Shown here: one piece after another, positions 1 through 9,575 of the stretch
How the letters are laid out: every line of letters begins with the position of its first letter
Position numbering within the stretch: position 1 is the first letter of the stretch
NCBI GenBank assembly: GCA_944389865.1
Contig: CALXNX010000015.1
Span: forward strand, 1-42,228
Length of the DNA: 42,228 nt
Source: an uncultured Succinivibrionaceae bacterium
GTDB taxonomy: Bacteria; Pseudomonadota; Gammaproteobacteria; Enterobacterales; Succinivibrionaceae
Direction: 5' to 3'
The notes under the pieces: generated by a model
Seen by the model: only the letters and a program-made list of their open reading frames with translations
Databases searched by the model: none
Told to the model about the DNA's origin: nothing
Made by a program: the position numbers and the translations under genes

Positions 1-84
1 AAAACGCAACATGTCAGGATGCCATTCATCCCCACCCTGGAAGAGGATGGGGACTTCTGGCATCATACTGTTAAACTGATTTAA
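1..84 (+). CDS. possible C-terminal end of an unidentified protein (partial)
   Basis: One plus-strand frame is open from the first base to a TAA at 82-84 and gives 27 residues ending in WHHTVKLI. The stop overlaps the stop of the convergent pgm gene by a few bases, a compact arrangement that fits a true gene end. The peptide is too short to assign to a family. No terminator hairpin is visible between the two genes. It may simply be an open frame by chance. Confidence 0.3.
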   Translation, partial: KTQHVRMPFIPTLEEDGDFWHHTVKLI

Positions 85-1733
85 GCTGCACCGGCCTTTT
101 TTAACGCGGCGCTGACGATCTCCACGGCCTCGGTTTCGATCTGCTTTAAGTGATCCGGCCCCTTGAAGCTTTCCATGTAGATCTTATAGATGTTCTCGGT
201 GCCGGACGGACGAGCAGCGAACCACCCGTTCTCGGTAACCACCTTCAGGCCGCCGATCTCCGCGCCGTTGCCCGGAGCTTTGGTGAGCTTGGCGGTGATC
301 TTCTCGCCGGCCATGGTATCAGCCTCGACTGCTGCCGGATCAAGCTTCTTTAAGGCAGCCTTCTGCGCCGGGTTGGCCGGAGCATCGATGCGGTTATAGG
401 CCGGAGCGCCGTATTTCTCGGTTAAGGCCTTATAGTGCTCGGACGGATCCTTGCCGGTAACGGCTAAGATTTCAGCAGACAGCAGGGCAGCAATAATGCC
501 GTCCTTATCAGTAGTCCACACCTCGCCGTTCTTCTTTAAGAAAGACGCACCGGCGCTTTCCTCGCATCCCCAAGCCAGCTCCTGACTGAAGAGGCCCGGA
601 ACGAACCACTTGAAGCCCACCGGCACTTCGTAAGCCTTGCGGCCTAAGCCTTCAGCTACGCGGTTCATCATCGAGGAGGACACTACGGTCTTGCCTACCA
701 TGGCCTGAGCCGGCCAATCCGGACGGTGGGTGTAGATGTAGTTGATGGCAGCGGACAGATAATGATTCGGATTCATCAAGCCCGAATGGCAGACGATGCC
801 GTGACGGTCATAATCAGGATCATTGCCGAAAGCGATGTCAAAGTCGTCCTTCATGGCAATTAAGCCGGCCATGGCGTAAGGGCTGGAGCAGTCCATGCGG
901 ATCTTGCCGTCCTTATCGAGGCACATGAACGAGAAGGTAGGATCAACGGCGTAGTTCACCACCTTGATATTGAGCTTGTACTTGTCGGCAATGCGATCCC
1001 AGTAATACAGGCCCGAGCCGCCTAAAGGGTCAACGCCGATCTTAAGACCGGACTTAGATACTGCTTCCAAATCAAGGATTGAGCCTAAGTCATCCACATA
1101 CTCGGTGAGCATGTCGTATTCCTTGACGTTGGAAAGCTTAACGGCCTGGTTATAAGGCACGCGCTTAACGCCCTTGAGCCCGTCCTTAATTAAGGCATTG
1201 GCTCTATCCTGCACCCAAGTGGTGATCTCAGTGCCGGCCGGACCGCCGTCGGTAGGATTGTACTTAAAGCCGCCGTCCGTCGGAGGATTGTGCGACGGGG
1301 TGATCACGATGCCGTCAGCCAAACCTGATGTTCTGCCCTTATTGTAGGTTAAGATGGCGTGCGAAATGGACGGGGTCGGGGTGTAGCCGTGATCCTTTTC
1401 AATGCGGACCTCAACGCCGTTTGCCCCTAAAACCTCAATGGCGGTAGCTAAAGCGGCCTCAGACAGGGCGTGGGTATCCATGCCGATGTATAAGGGACCG
1501 GTAATATTTTCCTTGGCGCGATATTCGGCAATAGCCTGAGAGATAGCGGCAATGTGGGTCTCTGTGAAGGAGGAGTTCAGCGAAGTTCCGCGATGTCCGG
1601 AAGTACCGAAAGCCACTTTCTGCTCCGGATCATCTGCATCCGGCTTATTTAAATAGTAAGCTGCCATCAGACGGGGAATATTAACCAAATCCTGCAGTCT
1701 GGCTTTCCTGCCGGCCCACTCGTGAATTGCCAT
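81..1733 (-). CDS. pgm: phosphoglucomutase, alpha-D-glucose specific
   Basis: Interconverts glucose 1-phosphate and glucose 6-phosphate in the cytoplasm, linking glycogen and nucleotide-sugar synthesis to glycolysis. The 550-residue product matches the usual bacterial Pgm length. The N-terminus (MAIHEWAG, then FGTSGHRG) reads like E. coli Pgm. The phosphoserine loop is TPSHNPP near residue 147, and the metal-binding loop is DPDYD near residues 305-309. A sugar-binding [10 protein letters not shown] motif follows near residue 390. The ATG at 1733 is preferred to a TTG six bases upstream because it matches the family start and has GAGG nine bases before it. It is monocistronic as far as can be seen. 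Confidence 0.96.
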   Translation of the reverse strand: MAIHEWAGRKARLQDLVNIPRLMAAYYLNKPDADDPEQKVAFGTSGHRGTSLNSSFTETHIAAISQAIAEYRAKENITGPLYIGMDTHALSEAALATAIEVLGANGVEVRIEKDHGYTPTPSISHAILTYNKGRTSGLADGIVITPSHNPPTDGGFKYNPTDGGPAGTEITTWVQDRANALIKDGLKGVKRVPYNQAVKLSNVKEYDMLTEYVDDLGSILDLEAVSKSGLKIGVDPLGGSGLYYWDRIADKYKLNIKVVNYAVDPTFSFMCLDKDGKIRMDCSSPYAMAGLIAMKDDFDIAFGNDPDYDRHGIVCHSGLMNPNHYLSAAINYIYTHRPDWPAQAMVGKTVVSSSMMNRVAEGLGRKAYEVPVGFKWFVPGLFSQELAWGCEESAGASFLKKNGEVWTTDKDGIIAALLSAEILAVTGKDPSEHYKALTEKYGAPAYNRIDAPANPAQKAALKKLDPAAVEADTMAGEKITAKLTKAPGNGAEIGGLKVVTENGWFAARPSGTENIYKIYMESFKGPDHLKQIETEAVEIVSAALKKAGAA

Positions 1734-2040
1734 AGTCAAAAACCTCAGCTAATTTAATCAAAAACTCAAAAAATCCATGCAGCCGCAGCGCCGCCCGCTG
1801 TCTGCGAACTGACTTAACTTAATCATTGTACCTAAAAAACTTTTGCCTGCAGGAATGGAAAAACCGGCATGTGCTGATTTCGTGAGCTGCGGCACTCTCT
1901 TACAGCGCAAACCCTTTGGACGTGAGTGCCCTTAGATCTTCAGCTGACAAAATGCGCCTGAAAGCGCAGAGTCAGGAGGTAAAAATGTGAGTGCCGGCAC
2001 AGGAAGGGAAGATGCGGCGGCTTAATAAACTGCAGACATG
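1734..2040. other. intergenic region with no supported gene
   Basis: About 300 bases lie between the pgm start and the hupA terminator. The only short plus-strand frames are a 26-codon ATG frame at 1855 and an ATG-TGA pair at 1985 behind a perfect AGGAGG. Neither looks like a gene. The pgm promoter must lie in the A/T-rich part near 1740-1850, but no convincing -35/-10 pair was found. Confidence 0.5.
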
Positions 2041-2065
2041 AAAAAAGCACAGCCTGTCGCTGTGC
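2041..2065 (-). terminator. rho-independent terminator of hupA
   Basis: Read on the minus strand, GCACAG and CTGTGC form a 6-bp stem with a 7-base loop, followed directly by TTTTTT. It lies 34 bases beyond the hupA stop, as expected for the terminator of a highly expressed single gene. Confidence 0.8.
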
Positions 2066-2098
2066 CCTTTCTTAAATCTGCATCAAACCGTGCTGAGA

Positions 2099-2377
2099 TT
2101 AGCGGCCGTTAACCACTTTCTTTAATTCAGCGCCGGCGGTGAAGGACGGAGTCTTAGAGGCCGGGATCTGAATGACCTCGCCGGTCTTGGGATTGCGGCC
2201 TTCACGGGAGTTGCGCTCCGTAACCTTGAAGGAGCCAAACCCGACTAACTGTACTCTGTCACCGTCTGCTAAAGCTTCGCCAATGCTCTCCAACATAGCT
2301 TCTAAAGCGCGGCGGGCACTAGCCGCCGGCAGACCAGAGCGCTTGGCCATCTGCAGCACAAGTTCAGACTTATTCAT
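2099..2377 (-). CDS. hupA: DNA-binding protein HU
   Basis: Small histone-like protein that bends and compacts DNA as a dimer. The 92 residues show the full HU layout: an N-terminal helical dimer part (MNKSELVLQMAKRSGL), the VQLVGFGSFKV core, the flexible arm GRNPKTGEVIQIPAS with the DNA-intercalating proline, and the closing FTAGAELKKVVN. The choice of HU over IHF rests on the arm sequence and the lack of an IHF-type C-terminus. It stands alone, transcribed away from purH, with its own terminator. A linked purHD and yjaG suggest the hupA rather than the hupB lineage; this is inferred from remembered E. coli gene order. Confidence 0.93.
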   Translation of the reverse strand: MNKSELVLQMAKRSGLPAASARRALEAMLESIGEALADGDRVQLVGFGSFKVTERNSREGRNPKTGEVIQIPASKTPSFTAGAELKKVVNGR

Positions 2378-2697
2378 TTATGGTTACCTGCTTTAATTTT
2401 GAAATTTTGTTATTCTTTCCAAAGGTCAGCGGTCCAGCCGCTGAAAGTGGTGTAGATTTCATCACAATATCTGCCTTTAAGCAAGCGTAAAAACGCAAAA
2501 AGATCAGCTTTACACCGCAGTAAGACGGCTTTTTGCACGCAAGAAGCGCACCTTCCCGCCCTTGAGCGTACCTTTCAGCCGCATCTTCCCAAACCCGCTT
2601 TTTTATCAGCTTTCCGGTCTGAAAATATCCGCCTCAGCGCCCCCCAATGAGGTAAAATAGCGCATCTTTTTCTCTTTAACTAGGAGCATACAGCAAA
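2378..2697. other. divergent promoter region hupA/purH
   Basis: This region of 320 bases lies between two divergent genes and so must hold both promoters. A small dyad (CAGCGG, 5-base loop, CCGCTG) spans 2427-2443 on the hupA side. A second dyad, GCGTAAAAACGC, lies at 2485-2496. A TAAAAT at 2653-2658 could be the purH -10, but no good -35 is seen. No clear PurR-type operator was recognised and no gene is supported. Confidence 0.5.
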
Positions 2698-4284
2698 ATG
2701 GATTGGACTCGTCCCATCAAGAGAGCGTTAATTTCCGTTTCCGATAAGCACGGCATCGTGGATTTTGCTCAGGCCTTAGCTGCCCGCGGCGTGGAAATCT
2801 TATCCACCGGCGGCACCGCCAAACTGCTGCAGCAGCAGGGTATTAAGGTAATCGAGGTTTCTGATTACACCAAATTCCCCGAGATGATGGACGGACGAGT
2901 CAAGACCCTCCACCCCTTAGTCCATGGCGGCATCTTAGGCCGCCGCGGCATAGATGAACAGGTAATGCAGGAGCACGGCATCAAGCCTATCGACTTAGTA
3001 GCCGTTAACCTCTATCCTTTCTCTGCCACCGTCGCCAAGCCTGACTGCACCTTAGAAGATGCCATTGAGAATATTGATATCGGCGGTCCGACCATGGTGC
3101 GCGCTGCCGCTAAAAATCACCGCGACGTGGCCATCGTGGTCAGCAGCGCGGATTATCAGCGCATCATTGAGGAGATGGATGCCCACGGCGGATCGCTGAC
3201 TTATGAGACCCGCTTTGATTTAGCCGTCAAGGCATTTGAGCACACTGCCGCCTACGACAGCGCCATTGCCAATTACTTCGGGCTCAAGGCCCCGGATTAC
3301 GGCATCTCCGACGGCGCTGAGCGCGTCTTCCCGCGCACTTTAAACTTAAACTTCGTCAAGCTGCAGAATATGCGCTACGGCGAGAACCCGCATCAGAAGG
3401 CCGCTTTCTACCGCGATCTTAATGTAGACGGCTCCTGCATCGCCACGGCAAAGCAGCTGCAGGGCAAGGAGCTGTCCTATAACAACATCTCCGACACCGA
3501 CGCTGCCATCGAATGCGTGCGCGAGTTCAATGAGCCTGCCTGCGTCATCGTCAAGCACGCCAATCCCTGCGGCATCGCTTTAGCGCCGACTTTAGAGGAG
3601 GCCTATCAGCGTGCCTTTGCCTGCGACAGCGAGTCCGCTTTCGGCGGCATCATCGCTTTTAACCGCGACTTAGACGGTAAGGCGGCCAAGGCCATTATCG
3701 ATCAGCAGTTCTGCGAGGTAATCGTCGCTCCGCACGTCAGTGAAGAAGCCCGCGCTGAAGTGGCCCGCAAGAAGAATATCCGCCTGCTGGAGGTCGGCGA
3801 TCTGAGCGCGCGCCAGCCGCGAATTGACTTAAAGAAGGTCAACGGCGGTCTCCTGGTCCAGCAGGCTGACACTGCGGTGATTGAAAAAGATGCCTTAGAA
3901 GTGGTGACTAAGCGCGCACCGTCTGCAGAAGAACTCGATGAGCTGCTCTTTGCCTGGAAGGTCTGCAAATACGCCAAGTCCAATGCTATTGTCTACACCA
4001 AGGGCAAGCGCACCTTAGGCATCGGCTGCGGCCAGACCTCCCGCGTATTCTCCGCCCGCATCGCCTGCCTGCGCGCTGAAGACGCCAAGCTCGACCTGCA
4101 CGGCGCAGCCTTAGCCTCTGACGCATTCTTCCCGTTCCGTGACGGCGTGGACGCAGCGGCCGCGGCCGGCATCAGCTGCATCATTCAGCCGGGCGGATCC
4201 ATCCGCGATCCGGAGGTGATTGAGGCGGCCAACGAGCACGGCATCGCCATGGTCTTCACACACATGCGGCATTTCCGCCACTAA
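2698..4284 (+). CDS. purH: bifunctional AICAR formyltransferase / IMP cyclohydrolase
   Basis: Catalyses the last two steps of de novo IMP synthesis: formylation of AICAR with 10-formyl-tetrahydrofolate, then ring closure to IMP. The 528 residues divide into an N-terminal MGS-like cyclohydrolase domain (about 1-145, with STGGT near 36-40 and GRVKTLHP near 66-73) and a C-terminal formyltransferase domain carrying the catalytic KHANPCG at 286-292. The protein ends RHFRH, as in E. coli PurH. The start has AGGAG 11 bases upstream. It is first in an operon with purD, 38 bases downstream. Leucine is often encoded by TTA. Confidence 0.97.
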   Translation: MDWTRPIKRALISVSDKHGIVDFAQALAARGVEILSTGGTAKLLQQQGIKVIEVSDYTKFPEMMDGRVKTLHPLVHGGILGRRGIDEQVMQEHGIKPIDLVAVNLYPFSATVAKPDCTLEDAIENIDIGGPTMVRAAAKNHRDVAIVVSSADYQRIIEEMDAHGGSLTYETRFDLAVKAFEHTAAYDSAIANYFGLKAPDYGISDGAERVFPRTLNLNFVKLQNMRYGENPHQKAAFYRDLNVDGSCIATAKQLQGKELSYNNISDTDAAIECVREFNEPACVIVKHANPCGIALAPTLEEAYQRAFACDSESAFGGIIAFNRDLDGKAAKAIIDQQFCEVIVAPHVSEEARAEVARKKNIRLLEVGDLSARQPRIDLKKVNGGLLVQQADTAVIEKDALEVVTKRAPSAEELDELLFAWKVCKYAKSNAIVYTKGKRTLGIGCGQTSRVFSARIACLRAEDAKLDLHGAALASDAFFPFRDGVDAAAAAGISCIIQPGGSIRDPEVIEAANEHGIAMVFTHMRHFRH

Positions 4285-4322
4285 TAAACGATCGGGCTTA
4301 ATTAACAGGAGAAGGAATTACC

Positions 4323-5612
4323 ATGCAGATTTTAGTTATCGGCGGCGGCGGCCGCGAGCACGCCATCGCTTACGCCTGCGCCAAGTCCCCGGCTGTCACC
4401 AAGGTCTTCGCTGCCCCGGGCAATCCCGGTACTGCGATGCTGCCTAAGACTGAAAATGTCAATATCAGCAGCGACGATCTCAACGGTCTGCTGCAGTTTG
4501 CGCAGCAGAACAAAATTGATTTAACCATCGCCGGGCCTGAGGCTCCGCTGGTAGCCGGCGTCACGGATCTGTTTAAGGCCCATGGTCTTAAGATCTTCGG
4601 TCCGTCCAAGGCCGCAGCGCAGCTGGAGGGCTCCAAGTCCTTTGCTAAGGACTTCTTAAAGCGCCATCACATCCCCACTGCCGCTTTCGAGGTGTTCTCA
4701 GATGTCAACGCCGCTGAGGCCTATATCCGCAAAATGGGAGCTCCCATTGTGGTCAAAGCCGACGGTCTGGCAGCCGGCAAGGGCGTGGTCGTTGCCATGA
4801 CCGAGGATGAAGCGATTAAGGCCGTGCACGCCATGCTCGAGGACAATGCCTTCGGGGATGCCGGCGCACGCGTCGTCATTGAAGAGTTTATGGAAGGTGA
4901 AGAGGCCTCCTTCATCGTACTGTGCGACTCAGAAGGTGCGGTGCCTTTAGCCTCCTCGCAGGATCACAAGCGGGTGCATGACGGCGATCAGGGGCCCAAT
5001 ACCGGCGGCATGGGCGCTTATTCCCCGGCTCCGGTGGTCACCCCCGAAGTGCATCAGCGCGTGATGGATGAGATCATTACCCCCACGCTCCAAGGCATGA
5101 AGGCTGACGGCACCCCCTACACCGGCTTTCTTTATGCCGGCCTCATGATTGACAAAAAAGGCGCGCCGCGCGTGGTGGAGTTCAACTGCCGCTTAGGCGA
5201 TCCGGAGACCCAGCCTTTATTAATGCGCCTGCAGTCCGATCTCCCGGAGCTGTGCTCCAAGGCCTGCACCGCAGGCGGCCTTAAAGGTGAAGAGTGCCGC
5301 TTCGATCCGCGCCCGGCTGTAGGCGTAGTCTTAGCTGCACACGGCTACCCCGGCACTGTCCGCAAAGGTGATGTCATCACCGGCCTCGATCATGACTTCG
5401 GCCCGGATGTCATGGTCTTCCAAGCCGGGACTAAGGCGCAGGGCAGCGAGGTGGTAACCAGCGGCGGACGCGTGCTGTGCGTCACTGCTTTGGGCAGCGA
5501 TATTGCAGATGCCAAGGCCAAGGCTTATGCTGCGGCCGAGCACATACACTTTGACGGCATGTTCTGCCGCCGCGATATTGCCGACAAGGCGCTGCGCCGC
5601 CTGAGCAGGTAA
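4323..5612 (+). CDS. purD: phosphoribosylamine-glycine ligase (GARS)
   Basis: Second step of de novo purine synthesis: joins glycine to 5-phosphoribosylamine using ATP. The 429-residue length is typical of monofunctional PurD. The N-terminal [10 protein letters not shown] is the family hallmark. The ATP-grasp part includes [16 protein letters not shown] near 140-156 and [19 protein letters not shown] near 216-234. The metal-binding [12 protein letters not shown] lies near 290-301. The start is preceded by CAGGAGAAGG. It follows purH closely and is cotranscribed, ending at the hairpin at 5636. Confidence 0.97.
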   Translation: MQILVIGGGGREHAIAYACAKSPAVTKVFAAPGNPGTAMLPKTENVNISSDDLNGLLQFAQQNKIDLTIAGPEAPLVAGVTDLFKAHGLKIFGPSKAAAQLEGSKSFAKDFLKRHHIPTAAFEVFSDVNAAEAYIRKMGAPIVVKADGLAAGKGVVVAMTEDEAIKAVHAMLEDNAFGDAGARVVIEEFMEGEEASFIVLCDSEGAVPLASSQDHKRVHDGDQGPNTGGMGAYSPAPVVTPEVHQRVMDEIITPTLQGMKADGTPYTGFLYAGLMIDKKGAPRVVEFNCRLGDPETQPLLMRLQSDLPELCSKACTAGGLKGEECRFDPRPAVGVVLAAHGYPGTVRKGDVITGLDHDFGPDVMVFQAGTKAQGSEVVTSGGRVLCVTALGSDIADAKAKAYAAAEHIHFDGMFCRRDIADKALRRLSR

Positions 5613-5635
5613 GATCACAGCCAAGCTTTTCACAA

Positions 5636-5658
5636 GGCCGCCTGCGGGCGGCTTTATT
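5636..5658 (+). terminator. terminator of the purHD operon
   Basis: GCCGCC (5637-5642), loop TGCG, GGCGGC (5647-5652), then TTTATTAT. A 6-bp G+C stem with a U-rich tail lies 24 bases beyond the purD stop. It separates purHD from the permease gene downstream. Confidence 0.75.
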
Positions 5659-5682
5659 ATCTATACTTGAGGACTTTATTGA

Positions 5683-6456
5683 ATGGACGCTGAGATTTGG
5701 GATGAAATCATCCTCTTTGCCGTCTCCTTTGCAGCTAATCTCTTTGCCTCAGTGTCAGGCGGCGGTGCCGGCTTCGTGCAGTTTCCTCTGCTCATCATCA
5801 TGGGTCTGCCTTTTGCGGCAGCCTTAGGCACGCATAAAGTCGCGGTGGTGTTTTTGGGAGTCGGGGCGCTGGCCAAAAAGTGCCTTAACAAAACGCCCTT
5901 TGCCCTCGACAGGCAGATCTCCCTCATCATGATCTTTATCGGCTGCCCGTCCGTGGTCATGGGCACTTTGATCGTGATTAATGTCCCGGCGCATGCAGCC
6001 GAAATAACCTTAGGCATCATCACGGTGGCGAGCGGCATCTACACCTTAGTCAAAAAGCAGTTCGGCTCGCAGCCTCTTGAGCACCGCTCACTTACCCGCA
6101 CTCTGCTGGGCACACTGGCCATCATCGTGATCGGCCTGTTCTCGGGCTCTCTGTCATCCGGCGCGGGACTGTTTTCAACTTTGAGTTTGGTGATGATCTT
6201 CGGCTTGGAGCTCAAGCGCGCCATTCTGCACACCATGGTGTTCGTGGCGACTTTATGGAATGCGGTGGGGGCGGTCACCATAGGATCGGTCACCGCCATT
6301 TACTGGCCGTGGGTGCCGCTCTTAATCATTGCCACTTTTACCGGCAGCTTTGTGGGCACCACTTTGCTCATCAAGCTGCCGGTGAAGGCCGTGCGCATCA
6401 TCTTCTCCTTAGTGGCGATGGGCAGCGGTCTTACTTTGATTTACGCGGCTTTCTAG
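5683..6456 (+). CDS. TSUP (TauE/SafE) family membrane permease
   Basis: Inner-membrane protein of 257 residues with about eight hydrophobic segments in two similar halves. The first half starts with FAVSFAANLFASVSGGGAG and the second repeats the pattern as GLFSGSLSSGAGLFS near residue 155. This glycine-rich repeat and the length are typical of the TauE/SafE family, whose members are thought to export sulfite, sulfoacetate or other organic anions. The substrate here cannot be told. The start has TTGAGGA upstream. Its last 26 bases overlap the end of the convergent yjaG-like gene. The preceding terminator suggests it has its own promoter. Confidence 0.85.
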   Translation: MDAEIWDEIILFAVSFAANLFASVSGGGAGFVQFPLLIIMGLPFAAALGTHKVAVVFLGVGALAKKCLNKTPFALDRQISLIMIFIGCPSVVMGTLIVINVPAHAAEITLGIITVASGIYTLVKKQFGSQPLEHRSLTRTLLGTLAIIVIGLFSGSLSSGAGLFSTLSLVMIFGLELKRAILHTMVFVATLWNAVGAVTIGSVTAIYWPWVPLLIIATFTGSFVGTTLLIKLPVKAVRIIFSLVAMGSGLTLIYAAF

Positions 6457-7255
6457 GAACTGTGCCGTAAACCTTAACGCCGGCTTTGCCGGTCTTTCCG
6501 AACTTACCGCCCTTCCCTTTATTATGTTTAAAGGCAGGGCTCCTGGTTTTCTGTTTCTTCATTTCCGGACGGGCCGATTTACCCTGCGCGGCGGCCTGCT
6601 TTAAAGACTCAAGCGGAATAGCGTAATGCTCAAAGCTGCAGTCATTAAGCTCCTCAGGCGACAGCTCCAAGCCGATATTCGAGCAGCCGTCCTTTAAAGC
6701 CGTCTTCAGCACAAAGTGGGTGAATTCGGGCTTACGCTCAGCCTTCTGCAGAAGTTCCAGCAGGCTTACCTGAAAGTTTACCTCCTGGTCCACCAAGTCT
6801 GTCTCACGCAGAGCCTCGTCATCTAAAAACTCCGGCGCTGCCTGGCGGGCAGCTAAGACAGCTGCGGCTAAACTGGCGCGCGAGGCGATCTCCGCCTCAT
6901 CGCCTTCATGCAGCAGAACGGCATCACAGGCGGCGGTTAAGGCCAGCGCCGCGTCAACAGCAAGCAGCGATCCGGTCGAGGGATCATCCGGATCAGGCTC
7001 ATTATCCAGATCCGGCACATGCGGAGTAAAGGCATCGAGAGCAGCCTCGATATCTACATGATTAAATTTATCCTGATGATACTGCCACAGCTTAGTTAAA
7101 GCCTGATTAAAGGCCGCAGCTCCTGAAGTCTGCTGCGACAGTTCTGCCCACAGCAGATAATGAGCATACTGGCGCTGCGCCAGTGCTAAGGCAAATAAAC
7201 TCTGTTTCCACGGTGATAACCGTCCTAAGAGCGGGTAAAAGCGATCCCCGAACAT
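6431..7255 (-). CDS. yjaG: YjaG/DUF416 family protein with a basic C-terminal tail
   Basis: Function unknown in the family. Residues 1 to about 205 follow E. coli YjaG: an N-terminal RLSPWKQSLFALALAQR, an acidic middle with LLAVDAALALTAACDAV, and the closing GCSNIGLELS that matches the usual family end. About 70 further residues are added here, finishing in a Lys/Gly-rich segment (GKGGKFGKTGKAG, then PRKPRKSK), which might bind nucleic acid. The ATG at 7255 is chosen over a GTG at 7294 because TTTGAGG stands five bases before it. The 3' end overlaps the convergent permease gene. In E. coli yjaG sits beside hupA, which supports the assignment. Confidence 0.8.
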   Translation of the reverse strand: MFGDRFYPLLGRLSPWKQSLFALALAQRQYAHYLLWAELSQQTSGAAAFNQALTKLWQYHQDKFNHVDIEAALDAFTPHVPDLDNEPDPDDPSTGSLLAVDAALALTAACDAVLLHEGDEAEIASRASLAAAVLAARQAAPEFLDDEALRETDLVDQEVNFQVSLLELLQKAERKPEFTHFVLKTALKDGCSNIGLELSPEELNDCSFEHYAIPLESLKQAAAQGKSARPEMKKQKTRSPAFKHNKGKGGKFGKTGKAGVKVYGTVPRKPRKSK

Positions 7256-7323
7256 GAGCACCTCAAAGCAGTTAAAACTGCTGAAATATAGCACAGCTGA
7301 CGCCGGAGAATAAAGCGCCTAAA

Positions 7324-7350
7324 AACCTGCAGGTATGAAGCCTGCCGGTT
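7324..7350. promoter_or_regulatory. inverted repeat between yjaG and the TetR-like gene
   Basis: AACCTGCAGG and CCTGCCGGTT form a dyad with one mismatch around a 7-base spacer. It lies between the divergent yjaG and the TetR-type gene, where an autoregulatory TetR operator would be expected. No T-run follows immediately on the plus strand, so a terminator is less likely there. Operator function is inference only. Confidence 0.35.
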
Positions 7351-7379
7351 CCAAATAATAGACAATTCATCGCTGCTGA

Positions 7380-7994
7380 CAGCCGCCGGCATCCACCACG
7401 ATCCGCCGGCAGTGCGCCTACAGCGAGTTTACTGTCCGCGGCATTGCTCATACCGGGATCAGCCATATTGCAGCGGCCGCCGGGTTATCGCGCAGTGCGG
7501 TTTATCATCATTTCGGCTCTAAGGCCGAGCTTATCTGCGCCCTGTGCGATTACCTGGAGCAGCGCACCGATCCGGGGGCCCTTTTTTCCGCAGCGCTGCA
7601 CCCCGAGGAACCTGCCCCGCTCGATAAGCTCACCGATGCCTTAGAGAAATTTAAGGCCGGCAGCTGGCAGGAGCACAGCGAAACGCGGCTGCTGCATTTT
7701 TTGGAGGGGGCGATGTTCAGTGCGGAGGATAATGAGAAAATCAAGCGCGCCTGCGGCCAGATGCTCAAAGCTCGCGAGGACAGACTGCGTCAGACGCTCT
7801 ACCAAGGCGTCATCAAAGGACAGCTGCCAGCCAATATCGATTTGGATTTTGCGGCGCAGCTGCTGTCAGCCGTGATTTTTTCAGGCTTGGGTTTTGAGCG
7901 CTTTATGCCGGCTATCGATCCCATCCTGCTGCAGAAGGACGGAGTACGGCGCGTGATGGAGCTGCTCAAGCACTGCACGCGGCCGCGGCCTTAA
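7380..7994 (+). pseudogene. TetR-family regulator lacking a usable start
   Basis: The frame from 7380 translates to a clear TetR DNA-binding domain: helix 1 around IRRQCAYSEF, the T-x-I-x-x-IA stretch, then GLSRSAVYHHFGSKAEL (helix-turn-helix). A plausible ligand-binding C-terminus ending at 7994 follows. Total length would be close to a normal TetR protein. However, the frame is closed by stops at 7356, 7359 and 7377, and there is no in-frame ATG, GTG or TTG before a TTG at 7701, which would remove the whole DNA-binding domain. A lost N-terminal arm, a recent frameshift or a sequence error would explain this. A very rare ATT or ATC start cannot be excluded. It is convergent with the permease gene. 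Confidence 0.6.
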
Positions 7995-8045
7995 AAAGAA
8001 TTGAAATTTTTCTTTTGGTTTGTTTTTCCAGCGCTCGATCCGCTC

Positions 8046-9386
8046 TTATTCGTCTTTGATGCGAATGAAATAATTGGCCAGCATGGCGGTAACGCCGCCT
8101 GCCGTAATGCCGGAGGAGAAGATCCCGCGGATCACTTCAGGCATCTGTTTTAAGATATCCGGCACCATCTCGACGGACAGACCGATGGAGAAGGACAGCG
8201 CCATCACTAAGATGGCTTTGCGGTTAATGCGCTGAGAAGCAATGATGCGCATGCCGGAAGCAGCCACCGTGCCGAACATTAATAAGGTCGCGCCGCCTAA
8301 CACCGGATCCGGCATTAAAGAGAAGATAATGCCCACGCCTGGGAACAGGCCTAATAAGATCAAGAGGGCCGCAATAAAGTAGCCTACATAGCGGCTGGCT
8401 ACACCGGTAAGCTGGATCATGCCGTTGTTTTGGGCAAAGATGGAATTGGGGAAGGAGTTAAGCACGCCGGCCAAAAAGGAGTTAAAACCGTCAGCTAAGA
8501 TGCCGCCTGACGCTCTCTTCATGAACTTTTCGCCTTCGACCGGCTCGCCGGAGATCATGGAGTTGGCAGTAATATCGCCGTAAGCCTCAATGGCGGTAAT
8601 TAAGTAAACGATGCCTAAAGCAATGATGGCAGAGAGGTCAAAGTCCACGCCGTACTTGAAGGGAATGGGGATGTTGAAGCCGCCCAGATCAGATGCCTTG
8701 GAGAAATCGACCATGCCTAAAAAATAAGATAAGGCATAGCCGGCGAGAATGCCTAAGACAATCGAGCTCATGCGCAGATAGCGGTTGGAGCTGCGGTTGA
8801 AAGCCAGGATCAGAACTAAAACGAAAGCGGCCACGCCTAAGTTCTGCATGGAACCGAAGGTGCCGTTCTGCATTGCGCCGAAGCCGCCGCCGCAGGCGGT
8901 AATGCCGACCTTAATTAAGGACATGCCGATGAGGGTCACCACAATGCCGGAAACCAGCGGGGTAATGATGCGGCGGGTATAGCGCAGGCAGCGGGAGATC
9001 ACCATCTCGACCACGGAACCGGCCATCACCGCGCCGATGACCACGGAAAGACCGCCGGTCATGCCTGCGGCGATGATCGGGGAGATGAAGGAGAAGCTGG
9101 TGCCCTGAATGCACAGCAGGCCGCAGCCGATAGGGCCGATTTTGCGGCACTGAATAAAGGTGGCCACGCCGGAGGCAAATAAGGACATCGAAACTAAGAA
9201 GGAGGTGATCTCCAGATCCCAGCCGATAGTGCCGGCGATAATGAGAGGAGGCGTGATGATGGCCACGAAGATGGCAAGCAGATGCTGCACCGCAGCAAAA
9301 AGCGCGTCCTTAAAGGGTGGCTTATCCTCTAAGCCGTAAATTAAGTCCGCAGAGAAGTCAGATTTAGACTGGTTTTTAATTTCCAT
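8046..9386 (-). CDS. NCS2 family xanthine/uracil permease
   Basis: Inner-membrane purine base importer, 446 residues, 12 or more hydrophobic segments. The NCS2 hallmark is seen as FAQNNGMIQLTGVASRYVG near residue 320. The helix motif before it, AIEAYGDITANSMISGEP, and the N-terminal LLAIFVAIITPPLI are typical of xanthine permeases of the PbuX/XanP type. The gene follows xpt on the same strand after 189 bases, so uptake of xanthine (or a related base) coupled to its phosphoribosylation is likely. Uric acid or guanine as substrate is possible. Confidence 0.85.
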   Translation of the reverse strand: MEIKNQSKSDFSADLIYGLEDKPPFKDALFAAVQHLLAIFVAIITPPLIIAGTIGWDLEITSFLVSMSLFASGVATFIQCRKIGPIGCGLLCIQGTSFSFISPIIAAGMTGGLSVVIGAVMAGSVVEMVISRCLRYTRRIITPLVSGIVVTLIGMSLIKVGITACGGGFGAMQNGTFGSMQNLGVAAFVLVLILAFNRSSNRYLRMSSIVLGILAGYALSYFLGMVDFSKASDLGGFNIPIPFKYGVDFDLSAIIALGIVYLITAIEAYGDITANSMISGEPVEGEKFMKRASGGILADGFNSFLAGVLNSFPNSIFAQNNGMIQLTGVASRYVGYFIAALLILLGLFPGVGIIFSLMPDPVLGGATLLMFGTVAASGMRIIASQRINRKAILVMALSFSIGLSVEMVPDILKQMPEVIRGIFSSGITAGGVTAMLANYFIRIKDE

Positions 9387-9461
9387 GAAACAGCCCTAAA
9401 TACCAGAAGAAAATTAAAAGAGCAGGGGTGCTGCCCAATACTACAGACTTCGTAAAGACTG

Positions 9462-9498
9462 CAGCTGCCATTTACAGGGCAGCTGTTTTTAAAAACAG
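9462..9498. promoter_or_regulatory. hairpin and palindrome in the xpt-permease gap
   Basis: CAGCTGCC (9462-9469) pairs with GGCAGCTG (9478-9485) across an 8-base loop. This overlaps the perfect 16-bp palindrome CTGTTTTTAAAAACAG (9483-9498). The 189-base gap between two genes of one pathway is long for a simple operon spacer. A leader element, an internal terminator or an operator is possible. It does not match the purine riboswitch consensus that I know. Confidence 0.4.
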
Positions 9499-9575
9499 AA
9501 TCCTTAAAGCGCCTGCAGACTGCAGCCTTCAGCTGCGCACTTCAGCGCCGCGGATCTTTTGATGCTTGAAAGTTG

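Noticed and set aside
1974-1990. Perfect AGGAGG followed by ATG TGA
   Set aside because: A start directly followed by a stop; probably coincidence, and no downstream gene depends on it.
2481-2500. Possible PurR operator upstream of purH
   Set aside because: Contains ACGCAAA only as a half match; the palindromic centre does not fit the known PurR consensus.
9387-9575. Purine riboswitch before the permease gene
   Set aside because: The conserved loop sequences of the purine aptamer are absent; only unspecific hairpins are seen.
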